Of a stretch of DNA of 64,000 nt, positions 21,007 through 33,640 are shown piece after piece (positions within the stretch are counted from its first letter, which is position 1; every line of letters starts with the position of its first letter). The DNA comes from Cryptomeria japonica (Eukaryota > Streptophyta > Pinopsida > Cupressales > Cupressaceae), in contig NC_081406.1 of the NCBI RefSeq assembly GCF_030272615.1, forward strand, positions 238,314,422 through 238,378,421, written 5' to 3'. The notes under the pieces are model-generated. The model was not told the DNA's origin. It saw only the letters and a program-made list of their open reading frames with translations, and did no database searches. Made by a program: the position numbers and the translations under genes.

Positions 21007-21826
21007 TTACTGCACTAAATCACAAGTATCCTCAGAAGCAACAATCGATGGAGGAGAAGGAATGGAAGGTTCAAGAACTAGATCTGATGTCAGAATACCT
21101 AGATTCAAGTAACCAAAGTTCTCAAAATCAATGTTCACACTAGGAGTGTGATTAACAACCAAAGGATCAGAACCATCATTAAGTGCAAAGTCTAAAAAGG
21201 TATATAACAGATATGTATGATCAACCATCCCAGTAGCAATTATCTCTACTTTCCAAGTATCGAATGATGATTGAATCAGGTGTGAACTCCATAGACTTAC
21301 CTCTTCCACCATGGGTGATATGATAGATGAAAAGAAGATTGTTTGACAAATGAGGTACACACAAGACATCATTGAAAGTGCCATCCCCAATATCAATAGA
21401 AACTTTCCAAATCACACACATATAAGTGTTGTTTCCCATGAAAATAGGTGACATAACACAAGGGTCAAGTGAAGAGAACATAGACTGTGTAGAGGTCATA
21501 TGATGAGAAGCTTCAGAATCTAGGAGTCATCTCCCCGATTCACTACTTGTAGCACAAAGAGCTTTACCTTTAGCTTTGGTTTCTTTAGAAGCAATTGATA
21601 CATGACCTTTTACCTTATTAGATCTTGGCTGGTTTGAATTGGAATACTTTGACTCAGACATTCTAGAAGGAAGATCAATGTTGTTCTTCTTAAGATGATG
21701 TTTTAGCTCATCAATACTCTTCTTATAACAAGAATGTTCTTCATGTCCAACCCTCTTGCAATATGTGCAAGTGGTGCAAGAGCACCTAAGGAGCCTATAA
21801 GGTCTAAAATATCTATAAGACATGGA
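21007..21826 (-). pseudogene. Copia gag zinc knuckle and protease remnant of element E
   Basis: Reading leftwards from 21823: a zinc knuckle CTYCKRVGHEEHSC, then YKKSIDELKHHLKKNNIDLP, a linker, and the protease region. The catalytic motif reads LLDSEASHHM; DSG is expected, so a Gly-to-Glu change has destroyed the site, and a TGA replaces the preceding Trp. DVLCVPHLSNNLLFIYHITH follows, typical of a copia protease end. A frameshift near 21230 leads into a Ser/Pro/Leu-rich frame ending at 21007 instead of integrase. Confidence 0.8.
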
Positions 21827-23390
21827 TGGATATAATTAGGGTCATTTGAGACCTAAAACAATGTAATTAGTCATGTAAAGCCAATATTTGTCATGGTTGA
21901 GTCAAGTTGTCTAGTTATGTCAAAGTTGTGTCAATGTTGTCAAGTGACAAAATTTAAGTAATAAATGTTAAGAAGGCATGATAAGTGTCAAAATGGGGTC
22001 CATATTATGTTTTAAGAGTGTTAAAATCATTAAATTAAGTTTCTTGATGATATAAAGACAAAATGTCAAGTATTGTCAATTTCACACATTCAAATGGTGG
22101 ATTCCAATGACTAGTTGGTTCTTAGGTAGTTATGGGAGTTGTTTTTGGTTGGGGGGTCAAAATATGTTTAAAACCTCATTCTCATGTGTGGAGAGGTTGC
22201 TGGGGTTTATTTTTAAGATTGATCTTTGTAATACCAAGTTGCTGCAATAAATTCAACATTTTCCATGCATTCATGAGTGAAATTTGAAACATATTATTGT
22301 TTTATCTTTTCATTTTGATCTGCACTCTTTGAAAGGTCTTTTTTATATGTTATGATAATTATTTCAAGTCATTTTAAGGTTTAATCCATCATTTTTGTGC
22401 ATATATAGTTGACTGTCCCAAAACTAGTGCTATAGGTGCTTGTTTGTGTTGATTTGGGAGTCAAAATGAAGTTTTAGGGATCATTCCTCTTTATGTATTT
22501 TATTTTTCTTGAGGAATTAGTCCCTAATGGTGTATTATAGACCAAAATATAGGTAAAAGTATAGGGATAGAGTTGGCATGAAGGGTGATCACCTTTTGAG
22601 TGCAAGTTTGTGTGTGAAAGGTGCATGTTAATGGTGGCATAGGTGCAACAACAGGAGTTTGGCCTTAATGAGAGCACTAATTGAGTATTTAATATGTGAG
22701 TAAATTCCAAATATATGGCGAATCCTGAAGGAGAAGTTCTGGAAGTGACTGGAGAGGGTATTTTGAAGGAGCCCTAGTTTTTAGGACCTAGAAGTGAGGG
22801 TTTGGTGTCTCAAGGGGTAGATGAGTGTGGAAAACCATAAAACCTTAAAAATAATTTGTTTTGGAACATTTAATAAGACTTTGGAGGGTATTTAGTTTTG
22901 GATTTGAGTTTGCAATAGGGTTCCTTTGTAAAAGTGGCCTAATTAGGCCTAAAACTATAGTAGTAGGGTATTGGTCCATACTGTTGGTCCAAAAGATTCA
23001 TACCTAAGTTTGATATATGTTATTTTAATACAAAAAGGGTATCCAAAAATTTAATTTATTTGACAAGTTATTTGGGAAATTATGGATTAAAGGTCAAATT
23101 ACTCGTTGAACATGGCTACTAAGATTAAGCCTAGATAGTACCCGGTAAAGGATTGTTGATGAACCAGACAAGTAGGTGGATGAAACCTATTGGAAAATGT
23201 TCAATAGGGCATGTTGAGACCCTAGAAGATGTAGGATTAAACCTTTGAATTTGAGGCCTAAGTTTGAGTACCTTGGTGAAGCCTAGAGAAGGAAGAAGGT
23301 TAGTAAACCTTGTTGGTAAGAAGCCATAGTTGATTGAATCCATTTGGTTTTGATTATTACTTGGGTGGAACAGATACCTCTACATCAACA
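21827..23390. mobile_element. Unidentified insertion splitting the gag of E (possible solo LTR)
   Basis: The Gag reading of E leaves off at about 23400 (KKRKQSKPKPHKDQAQN, minus strand) and resumes at 21823, so the about 1.56 kb between is foreign. It starts near TGGATATAATTAGGG and ends near CTCTACATCAACA, compatible with TG...CA ends, but no clean target duplication is visible. There is no gene in it. A solo LTR is the simplest reading. Confidence 0.5.
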
Positions 23391-24052
23391 AGTAATATTA
23401 TTCTTCTTAAATTAATTATTTTGTGCTTGATCTTTATGTGGCTTTGGCTTTGATTGCTTCCGCTTCTTGTTAGAATCCTTTCTTAGACTCCCTTGTTTAG
23501 TCACCAAAGCATGTGGCGTAGATGACTTAAGAATACCCATGGTGATCAAATTTTATTTCTCAAGCATCAACAATTCTATAAATGAATCAAATGAAGGTGT
23601 AGTATAAGCTCTATCCATTTTCATCCGATGGGTTTGAAAGCTAAAAACAAAAGATGCATACTTAGAAGGAAGCTTACCCAACAAGTTGAAAACCAACTGT
23701 GTATCCTCCTTCTCAATGCCACATTCTTTACATTGTGCTCTTAGCTCATTTGATCTATTGACATAGTCTTGAATTGTATCAAAAAATTTAGGATCAAAAT
23801 TAAGAAGATTGTCTTACACTTATCAATGTGAAAGATAAGATCAGTAGATATTTATTTTCTCAATGTTCCAAGAGAAATAGAACTTTTGATGAACCATTCC
23901 ATTTTTAGATTAGGGTCATTAAAATACGTGGGTTCTGAAATTGTGCCATCAAAATAATGATTTAGGCCTTTTTACATTAGTTTACTCCATGCATTAACTT
24001 TCCATGTTGCATAATTATATGGAGTTAAGAGTGCAAATTTTGGAGAACCCAT
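23391..24052 (-). pseudogene. Copia gag of element E, N-terminal part
   Basis: The ATG at 24052 on the minus strand starts MGSPKFALLTPYNYATWK, a copia Gag N-terminus. WSKLM, ISLGTLRK, NRSNELRAQCKECGIEKED and VFNLLGKLPSKYASFVFSF follow in order. Stops replace expected Gln or Tyr codons at several points, and a gap with frame loss lies near 23820. The C-terminal half continues at 21826 beyond the insertion. Confidence 0.85.
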
Positions 24053-25386
24053 AATTAAAAATGAAAGAGCATAAGCAAGTAGATCAGAAACATAAACAAC
24101 AAGACATACCCCCCCTTTTTCACTCAATAAATGATCCCCCCCCCAAAATATGATGGTGGCACTTTATAAATTAGTGCATTTACAATTCTGGAGTGTTTTC
24201 TAGAGTTCTAAAATGTCCAAATGTGGACCCAAATACTGAAAGTAAAATACAATGTTAGAATTACAACCTCAAAATAGCAGCAATGGATAGTGCTTAAAAG
24301 AGATTAACTTTCAAAAGAAGAATCATCTTGATCCAAGGTCGTATGTGAAAGTTATGTCCATTTGAAGTTGCAAAAATGGAGATTATCCTTCAGATCTGAT
24401 GAAAAACTTGATTTTATAGAAAATGTGTATCACTTGGGAAAAATCTGACTCCACCATTGTGAAGCCTACAAAATTCTAGCCCAAATAAAAAAAATTTCTT
24501 AGAAAAATACCTCTATATAACTGAGATATGACCTTCAGAAGATGAGCTTCAAAAGTGAAAACTCCATTGGAGAGGGGGTCTTCAATTTTAAAAAATAGCT
24601 CCACCAAATTTGACAAACTGCTAGTATATTGGAGATACTGCTAAAAATGGTTGAAACATGCGCTAATTTGGAAAAATCACCAAGTTTAAAACCTTTGCCA
24701 AAAATAGAGCTATGCAGATAAATTTAGTGTTACACCAAACACAAAGAAACTACTAATTTTTTTTCCAAACTTGGTGGTGACTCTAAAAACCTTGCACAAA
24801 TCCTGAAGTGAGTTGTTATAGGCCATAGGTAAGACACAATGGTGGAATAGATGATGGTACGATTCTGTGTTTTTTTGTCTCTGAAAAAACTAAAAAAAAA
24901 TTACAAAGGTTTTTTGGGGGTCGTAGCCTCACCCCAAACCATGAAGAAACCGTTTTTGTAGGGTGTGAGGGCTCCCATGTGGGCCCAAGTGGGCCCTTTG
25001 ACTTTAATTTCAAAACTTTGTTTTATATATTTTAAAATTTATTTATTTTAAATATAAAACTTTTATAATGTTGTAAAAATAAAAGCTTATTTAATATTTA
25101 CTTTTTCAATAAAAAAACCTGCATATTAATTGTTTTGAATAATAACAAATTTTTAATGCAAAAAAAATTATTATATTTTTTGATTTAGAACAAATCATAT
25201 CATATTAAATGCAGGGAGCAATTTTGAATTGAATTTGACTTTCAGTCAAATATGGAGTATTTTATATCAAAATTCATCTATTCATCTTTTTGGACTCCGT
25301 GATGTCCTTTTCGGCTGAAAATGTACCCAACAAAAGCTCAATGTTGAATGTCTCCCAAATCCGAGAAGGGGCTTGTAGATCTGGAA
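24053..25386 (-). other. 5' leader of element E
   Basis: This noncoding stretch lies between primer site and gag start. It contains two polyC runs at about 24110 and 24138 (minus-strand polyG) and AT-rich DNA at 25020-25200. An open frame at 24816-25013 has no recognisable domain. Confidence 0.6.
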
Positions 25387-25398
25387 GCTATAATACCA
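25387..25398 (-). promoter_or_regulatory. Primer-binding site of E (decayed)
   Basis: On the minus strand it reads TGGTATTATAGC, two transitions away from the copia site TGGTATCAGAGC, and it directly abuts the LTR end at 25399. Confidence 0.75.
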
Positions 25399-25940
25399 TG
25401 CCAAAGTCACTGGTGTACTCAATCTCCTAGGATTACCTGCAAAACCAAGATCAACCTTCTACACGAGAGCAACAGAGAGTATGAATGCTAGAATATGGTG
25501 CGATAACTAGAATAATGATATTTTCACACTCCAAATGATACAATAGGGATCAACACTCCCTTGTACTAATTGAGCTGATATGTGCTCAAATGGATTAACT
25601 CATAAGGGAGAGGTAAGTACTGATTATATAGGAAAATATGAGCATATAATTCCAAGATAGGTAATAACTCCCGAATAATAAAATTAGGTGGGAGTTGTGC
25701 CTATTTGGAAAATGCCAAACATGTGGCAAACCCACTCAGGGAGGGACAAACAAATGGTTATGTGGAGGTGGCAAATGAGTCCAAAAGAGGACGTGACATT
25801 CAACCACCCAAATGTGGGTATGAAAGACACATGTAAATGTAGGACTATGCCATGTGTCCTCATATAAACCATGCCCCTTATTAACCTAAGTATGCTTAAT
25901 AATGTGTAGGATAAATAAATATAAAAAACCTACACTAACA
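25399..25940 (-). repeat. Element E 5' LTR (right copy)
   Basis: 542 bp, from TGCCAAAGTCAC to CCTACACTAACA on the plus strand; it matches the split left copy in length and order. Confidence 0.92.
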
Positions 25941-25945
25941 AAAAG

Positions 25946-26946
25946 AGGCTATGCATAATATTGTTTACATTCTTGATACGGTTTAGATAAGATTAAATCA
26001 CACTCAGACACCTTATGATCTATGGAATGGAAGATGTCCTACATTCAACTATTTTAGAATCCTTGGAAATGAGTGCTACATAAGAAGATATGAGGAATAT
26101 ATAGGGAAGTTTGATGCAAGATTAGATGAAGACATATTCTTGGGATATTCTACAAGGAACAAAGCATATTGGTGTCACAACAAAAGGCTAAAAAATATTA
26201 TGGAGAGTGCAAATGTTAAAGTTGGTGAATAATGAAATTGGATTGAGACTATACTTGAATCTGAGACTAAGATAGAAATTGTTCTAGTTGCTGCAATAGA
26301 GAAGGTTGCTCCAAAAGAGAAATAAGAGACAAATACATAATAAAAGGAACTTTAAAAAACTCTTAAGACACCAACAAAGTATCTATAGAAGAATAACTTA
26401 GAGGAATATATTATTGGAGACAAGAATAAGAGTTCAGTCAAGAAGAAGACTTGCAAAAACTAGTGATAACAAAACTATTGTTTCTAATCTCAGGTGGAAC
26501 CAAAGACCTATATGGAAGATATCAAGGGTAAATGTTATATTAGGGAAATGGAAAAGGAGTTGAATCAGATAGAGAAAAATAAAAAATGGGAATCGATACC
26601 TAGATTAGTGGATAAGAATGTGATAGGAACTAAGTGGGTGTTCCAAAACAAGCTAAATGAAGATGGAAAAGTTACAAGGAATAAGGTAATATTGGTATGT
26701 AAGGGTTATTCATAGGTTGAAGGCATAGACTTAGAGAAGAATTTTGCTCCAGTTGCAAGAATGGAGGCTATAATGATGTTTCTTTTATTTGTTGTTTATA
26801 AGAACTTTAAAGTATATCAGATGGATGTCAAGTCAACATTCTTGAATGGAGAACTTGAAGAAGAAGTATACATTGAACAACTAGATGGATTCAAGCTATT
26901 AAAAGATATAGATATGGTTTGCAAACTCAAGAAGACACTTTATGGA
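25946..26946 (+). pseudogene. Copia integrase end and reverse transcriptase start of element C
   Basis: It continues the frame broken at 12426. Integrase C-terminus: TPYDLWNGRCPTFNYF and DEDIFLGYSTRNKAYW. A poorly conserved linker with many stops follows (26230-26490), then reverse transcriptase: [55 protein letters not shown] (with the first catalytic Asp) and [10 protein letters not shown]. It stops at 26946, where the LTR of A begins. Confidence 0.88.
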
Positions 26947-27863
26947 TGTTGAACACCTAGTAGGACTAAGAGGGGAGGGTGAATCCGTCCGAAACTTAAA
27001 AAATAATTATTAATCAACATATTTAATATCAATACTTTAATCATCAACACATCAAGCATAAACACAAAATTTACGTGGAAAACCAAAATAGGGAAAAGCC
27101 ATGGTGAAAATATAACTCACAATATGAATACAAATACTTACAATATTTTAGGCTTGCAACCAAGGAGCACCAACACCTGAAGGACTTCCAAAACTAAGGT
27201 GCACTACTTTAGGCAATATAGAAGGACTTGTACAATTGAAGAACACTTCTTTAGGATAAAATACAAACTACTATCGAAGGACTCACTATCAATCAACAAC
27301 AGATGAAATAGATGAACTAAAACTCAGAAGGATTCTCCTAATCATGAAATTGTCCTTGAACAATAATAAAGAGACCAATAACATGGAAAACATATATGAT
27401 AATCTCTAATGTCATAGCAAATTGTCTTGTAGAATATATCAACTTCAAAGCTCTTCTCAAAGTAACTTTCACATCACCACAAATTTAAATTTGTCTACAA
27501 ATCATTCACATATACTTCTCACACAATTCACTTCTCATCCATACTCAATTCATCCATCCACACATCTTATAAATGAGATACAACATTGATATCCTAATTA
27601 ACGATCGACCAAAATAGAATAAGTAATATTACATAAAATAAGCTACCCCAACCTATAATACTTATATTGGTCCACTCCAAGAGAAAGAGGAAACCAAAAC
27701 ATATCATAACACATCATTCCATGAAGGACACGACAATCCACACATGCTAACACATATTTCAAAGGACGTTACAATCATAATGTGTAGATATAATCAACTA
27801 GTCGGCCACATAATAACTTCCAATGTAAAATACTACATGCAAATCTCCACACACCAAAGAGAG
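26947..27863 (-). repeat. Element A 3' LTR, piece 1
   Basis: It begins TGTTGAACACCTAGTAGG and is colinear with 54294-55180, sharing ATAATTATTAATCA, GGCTTGCA, CATCACCACAAA and CCACTCCAAGAGAAAGAG. It is interrupted at 27863 by B. Confidence 0.88.
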
Positions 27864-27876
27864 TGATGGTATGATG
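27864..27876 (-). repeat. Element B 3' LTR, outer 13 bases
   Basis: TGATGGTATGATG is identical to the start of the right LTR at 47056. The last five bases, TGATG, are the target duplication of G. Confidence 0.85.
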
Positions 27877-28924
27877 TGTATACACCTAAAAATGGTCTGA
27901 AGATAATTAATTGAATAAGCAATTATTTAATTAATCCCCCTCCATAATTTAATTGAATTCACTAAGCAATTTGATTAAATTTCCACTTTCATCTACTTAT
28001 TAATAAATCTAAGGATTTACTTAATAGGTTCATTCCAATAATCCCCTTTAATTAATTCATTCAAATTAATTAATCCCCCCCACAAAAATCATTTCTTCTA
28101 AACCCCTTAATTAATTTAAACATATCAATTATGAGTTGTTGAAATTAATTAGCCTTTCCCTATTATTTGAATTTCTAAATTCAAATTCTCCTAACTTCTA
28201 CCACTCCTAAACCTAACCATTCCTAAACCTAACCCATTCTACCTACCCACCATGTCCCCTTTCATCCAACATCTTCTAGAACCTTGTGACACTTGTCACT
28301 AAGTGTTCCCTTTCATCTAACCTCTTCTTGAAACCTCTTGACACTTGTCACCATAGAGATGATAGATGTTCCCTTTAATCCAACCCCCTTTGCCATCTTC
28401 CTCCAATTTAACCATTGATCTCTTCAGATCAATCTTGACCGTTGATTCTTGTCACATCACCCCTAGCCTTGAAAATCCTATAAATAGACCTCATTTTGGA
28501 TCTCAAAGGGTCCCAATTTCATATCATTCTTGCATATCATTTGATTCACATCATTCTCATCTTATGCATTGTTACTATAGGCATCTAGTTGATAGCTTAT
28601 CATTCTTAGCAATGTTAGCATGTTCATTTTAGCTTAAATCTTAGCTTATTTCTTATCATAATCATGAAATCATATAGCTTAATCATTCTATTCTTGCTAG
28701 ATCATGCATTTTTATCATTCAAATCCTCCATCTAAGTGTAGTCAAGTCACTGGAGTATGCATAATCAGATCTGAGAGCATTTTCATACTCACATTTACTA
28801 GGAGGCAATAAGTCAATTAGATATGGTTTTGTCTTTCATTGTTCCAATTTACTAACCATTTCTTGTAATGGTTTATTGAGTTCATTTTGGTTGTAGGTAC
28901 AAGTACATTCGAGAGAGCATGACA
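27877..28924 (+). repeat. 5' LTR of element G
   Basis: TGTATACACC to CATGACA. A TATAAATA box lies at 28479-28486, offset 602 from the LTR start, the same offset as in the 3' copy. U3 is rich in TTAATTAA-type runs. By eye the two copies differ at several percent of positions, mostly transitions. Confidence 0.95.
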
Positions 28925-28927
28925 TTT

Positions 28928-28946
28928 TGGCGCCCACCGTGGGGCC
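28928..28946 (+). promoter_or_regulatory. Primer-binding site of G
   Basis: TGGCGCCCACCGTGGGGCC lies three bases after the LTR end. TGGCGCC-type sites are common in plant gypsy elements. I do not assign the tRNA. Confidence 0.85.
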
Positions 28947-31093
28947 GAAATCATCACTTTTGACCTCTTAATCTTCAGCAAACTTCATCTCTGTCTGGCT
29001 CTAGTTCAAATATTCGTACGAGTTGCCTTTTTAGATCGTACAAACTTCCTTTCAGACTAGGATGACACCTCATCCTAACTCATACTAGGTATAAATTTGT
29101 GTCATACGAGTTTTTATGTTACAAATTCTTTACTCTTACTAGGTCTAAAGCTATGTCGTACGAGTCTATTTCTTGCAAATTCTTTACTCGTACTAGGCTG
29201 AACCTGTGTCGTACGAGCCTATTTTGGATACTGTATGAAATCTAAAGTTCTATCCTACTAACTAGAAATCTGTGTCGTATGAGTCTCTGGCTCTATGATT
29301 TTTAATAGACTGCATTTTAGGGTTTTCTGATTCTAATCCGAGATTTTTTTAATGCTAACTCTGATCTGTTTATGAGATGTTTGCAACCTAACTCTTTTAT
29401 GCAGGACGCTTGTCAAAGAAATGCTTGTCAAAGACATAATTCAAAAACACAAATCATGATTACTAATGGACCTATTTTGTAGGTTGCCTAAGGATTCAAC
29501 AAAAAATTTGTGTATTCTTTAAGATTTTTAGGCACACTTCAATTTGGGTTAAATAATGAACTATCATGTCTTATGTGTCTTTGATGATAGGTGAGTATGC
29601 TCTCACCTTTCTTAGGTGATCAGAAAGCTAGACTCATCTTTTTCTTTCATTAGTGCATCTCTTTAGCAAGCCTGCCCTCCTAAGGAGTTATTAACTCTTA
29701 GCCCTTAAGGCCAGTGAGAGGGGAATGACCTAAGTGGGAACAGCTAATGCCAAGTAATCCACCCCACTATAAAATAAATGTGTTTTTGATGAAAATAAAA
29801 GCAATGGTAGTGCTTGAGAATAGCTCTCCTCCGTACCTTTGGGTATATCAAACCTTGGTTTTCAAGGCTAGGAGACTTCTTAATTGAGTTTATACCCCGA
29901 CGCGTCGAACCGATCCCTTACTAGTGCTGGTTAAAATAGAAGCTACCTGATTCACCTCTGAAAGGATGATAATCTTTGTGCAAGAGAGATAGTAACTCTC
30001 CCAAGACACTTTCCATATCGTGCCCCCATTAGTGTTTGGAGTCGGATAATACGAGATTGAGAATCCATTGCAGGAGACTCAGTGACCGTATTCTGATTAG
30101 CTATTGGGTGTGTACCTAAGTCAGCAAGCAAAGGTTTTCATTCTCAGCCAACTTCCTTAGGGTTTAGCTTGATTGGGATTCATTTATCACATCATGTGTT
30201 TGTTGTGTATTCATCCCTAAATGAGAAAATCAGACACCTAAAAACTGGAAAACATCAGTAAAACATCATCAGAATTCAAAGATCAAAATCAGCAAAACAA
30301 ACACTTTTTACCATTCTCTGCAACCTATCATACAAGTCATAATCTTTGTCAGATAAGTTAACTTGCATAAAATCATTTGTTGTACTATCTGCTATCTTGT
30401 GTCGTACAAGTCAACTATTTTGTTGTATGGTTTAGAAAAGTGTGTCGTACGAGCTTCTGCTTTTTACATAAAAACTTCCATTCTGTCATATGTCTCTGTA
30501 TCTTGTGTCGTCCTAAGCTGAATCTTATGTCGTATGAAAATCTGCATCTGTCAGTCTAGAGCTATGTCCTACATGCCTATTTTAGATTTATCATTTATGC
30601 CTGATCAATTTGCAATAAATATAAACACCTATTATCTGTTAGTCTGTACTTAGATTGTCTGCTTGGTTTGCTTGATCAAGTTATCATCCGTCAAAATCAG
30701 ACTCCAGAAGATAAACACCTCAAGATTTTCAAGTGCTCACCCTCAACAAGTTCAAAATCTAAACATCTCAAAGTGCATTATCACCCTCTTTGATAAACTG
30801 ATCACTCAAACATAGTTTCTCATTAGGATCAATCATCCTTTATCATGAAACTGAAATGTTTGGTCAGGATAATCTTGTCCCACATCATAGGATATATCAT
30901 TCCTACTGGACTTGGTTCTTATCAAATCACCATCATTGCACTCCTAAACCGAAGATCGAAAAACTTGCAAACTTTTAAACACTTGAATTCTCTTTTAGTG
31001 TCATATCACTCTAGTGCCTTCAAATTGACTATTGATCACTTACCCAAAACAAGCTCTTGGACAATCGAAATATTAGCAAAATAACACACGTGT
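28947..31093 (+). other. Leader of element G with TCGTACGA motif clusters
   Basis: About 2.1 kb without a gene. The palindrome TCGTACGA and near copies occur at 29014, 29156, 29209 and 29275, each inside (T/C)GTGTCGTACGAG-like repeats of about 55-65 bases with ACTAGG between them. A second cluster lies at 30402, 30445, 30508 and 30530. The open frames at 30377 and 30845 look like chance. Confidence 0.7.
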
Positions 31094-32840
31094 ATGCTCG
31101 TTCTAACTAGAGCTCAAAAATGAAGGATCACAGAAACTGAAATAGAAACATTGAAAACATTCGAAGAACATATAACCATGGAACATGAAGATGAAATACA
31201 AGTTGAAGAAGAAATAAAAGAACAAAACATCAGAGACATCAAGAAAGATCCCCAATTTGACAAATTTATGCAGAAATTGTTGAAAGAAGAAAAAGAAAAA
31301 TACTTTCTAATGTTAGCCAAATTTGGTGCTACAATTCTCCAAGATTTTGATGTGAATAAATTGACACAAAATAAAATTGATTCTCTTCCTAATAATGAAC
31401 AATATGAGGATATCTTTGGTCTCCACATGAATGAAACATCAATTCCCAATAACCCCAGGACCAATGAAGAAACCAACATGCCTAGAAGAGATGAAGTAGA
31501 AATCTTGAATAACATTAATTCAATGAGGATACAAGAAGAGATCCCAATCCTCCTAGAATGCAAAATCATGGTCATGTAAGAATAAATCATATCATGACTC
31601 TCACACAACAACTGCAAGGAATGCAAACACAAATCCAAGAGATGCAAAGAGGAAATACTCACTTCAAGAAATCTATCCTTATCCATTCGACAGAAATCTA
31701 AACATTATACCATTTCCTATAGGTTTTGAAACTCCTAGATACAAAAAATATGATGGAAGCACTGACCCTCAGGATCATATACGAGAATTTTGTACAACGA
31801 GTATGGAGTTTGCACATGAAGATACCTACTTAATGAGACTATTTCTGAAAAGCTTAACTGGACTAGCTATGGAATGGTTCTCCAAACTTACACCTGGAAT
31901 CAGATCATTTTCAGAATTGGTGGATAAGTTTGTTTAACAATACTCCTACAACATACAACATGAAGTAACAATTCTAAACCTATGCAACACTAAACAAAAA
32001 AGTGGAGAACCCTTCATGACATTCTTATAATGATGGAGACGCCTAGGATTGCGGTATCCTTGTACATTGCCAGAGTACAAAAAAATGGACATATTCATCG
32101 ACAACTTAAATGATCAAATGAGTTATTACTTAAAAATGCAAGGAAATCAAAGCTTTGGAAAAATGGTTGATAATGGAATCAGAATGGAAGAAGCCATGAT
32201 AAAGAAGGGTGAGTTGAAAATATACAAAGAAGGAGTCCATCCTCCTAACAACAACAATAATAATAATCACAATGATAAACCAAAGTTTTGGAATAGAAAT
32301 TGAAATGTCGTCAATGATGGAATAGTATATAACAACAATGTGAAACCTAAACAATTGGTTTTCAATTTATCTACTCACTCAGCAGCAACACAACAAAACA
32401 ACAATCACCAAAGAGAAACTACCAAAAGTTTCTTTCGAAGACAATTCACAAACATTGGTGAACCCCTTGGATCAGCACTAAAGACACTTCTTGCAAACAA
32501 ATTGATCACTTTACCAGAAGAAAGAAATTACATACCTCAAATCAAACCACCTTGGTGGAATGATAATCAATATTGCAATTTCCATTGAAACAAAGGACAT
32601 CTCACAGATAATTGTCAAAAGTTGAAACATGTCATATAAGATATGATTGATAATGGCGTAATAACTATGGATGGACATACAACAAATGAATATCATACTA
32701 CCTTTAAAAGTCCGCTTCCAAACTATGAGAAAGGTGAATCATCAATGACAAATAATGGTAAGGGTAAAGCAAAGGTAAACTACGCTCATACATATGACAA
32801 TGTGGTGAATGTGATTGTAATTAAAGAAAAATAAAATCAA
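31094..32840 (+). pseudogene. Gypsy gag of element G
   Basis: From ATG at 31094 (MLVLTRAQ) the frame has an early TGA, then a charged, helical N-terminal part to 31579. After a shift, the capsid region reads KYDGSTDPQDHIREF, MRLFLKSLTGLAMEWF and ILNLCNTKQKSGEPF. The end holds a CxxH...GHLTDNC zinc-knuckle-like segment at about 32575-32620 (CNFH, TGA in place of Arg, NKGHLTDNC). Asn-rich and polar linkers lie between. Stops are mostly at Gln, Arg or Trp codons. Confidence 0.85.
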
Positions 32841-33640
32841 GAACATGCTCAGGCTATCACAATAAGCAAAGCCAAAGTTGTTTTGCCGAGTCCTACAAAA
32901 AACACATCATCCACTACAACAAAACAATACAATCTAGTGGAATAATTGCAGAAAACACCCACACAAATATCCATCTTGGAGCTTTTAAAACTTTCACCCG
33001 CACAGAAGGAAATTCTTGAACGAGCATTAGTAGATACCACAGTATCCAAAGATCTTGATATTGATCAATTCCAAACCATGGTGGGATACCTCACAACCCC
33101 TCATTGATTATCATTCAATGACAAAGATGACATGTCCTTACAACATCCTCACAACGCTCCTTTGCATATTGAAGTCCTTATCCACAAAACCCGAGTAAAA
33201 CGTGTTCTAATAGATGGTGGAGCTGGCCTAAATATTTGCTCATTGAGTCTTGTTCGTGCCTGAGGATACTCAAAAGATGTAGTTGATGTCTGGAAAAGGA
33301 TCACTATAAAAGCATATGATGAAGAAGAATGTTCCTCCAAGGGAATTGTGATACTACCAATCAGAGTGGGACCTCTACAAAAAGACATAGCATGCCAAGT
33401 TCTAGACTTGAACCTATCATATAATGTGCTCCTCAGGAAACCATGGATACATGAATTGCAAGCTGTCCCATCAACCTATCATCAATGTGTCAAATTTCCC
33501 TAGGAAGGAGAAGAAATCACAATCTCTGCAGATGCAAATCCGTTTCAATATTGCAGCAATCTAAAAATGGCTCAGGAAGTAATTGTTCCTCATAACAGGG
33601 AAGCAACATCTTCGAACACATAATCCAAGGAAAAATCATT
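32841..33640 (+). pseudogene. Gypsy aspartic protease of element G
   Basis: The frame continues after a TAA at 32832. The protease active site is visible as VLIDGGAGLNICS at about 33205-33245. Downstream, LSYNVLLRKPWIHELQAVPS and HQCVKF (about 33415-33500) form the conserved block that ends this domain in Tat-like elements. Its usual GRPW motif reads RKPW. Confidence 0.85.

Larger units (their letters stand above)
12427..25940 (-). mobile_element. Copia element E (minus strand, pol lost)
   Basis: The two LTRs are each 542 bp: left 12427-12884 plus 20095-20178 (split by D), right 25399-25940. Flanking duplication is GAAAG (12422-12426) and AAAAG (25941-25945), one mismatch. The primer site lies left of the right LTR on the minus strand, and a polypurine tract lies right of the left LTR, so the element runs right to left. 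It retains gag and protease fragments but no integrase, reverse transcriptase or RNase H that I can see, so it is defective. It carries D and an unidentified insertion at about 21827-23390. Confidence 0.85.

Noticed and set aside
28366-28632. 88-codon frame repeated at 40564-40842
   Set aside because: The two copies lie at the same place in the paired LTRs of G, spanning the TATA box; the repetition reflects the LTRs, not a gene.
31114-31686. 190-codon minus-strand frame with hydrophobic Ser/Leu-rich sequence
   Set aside because: It lies antisense to the gypsy gag of G; A-rich, Glu/Lys-rich coding DNA commonly leaves the complement open.
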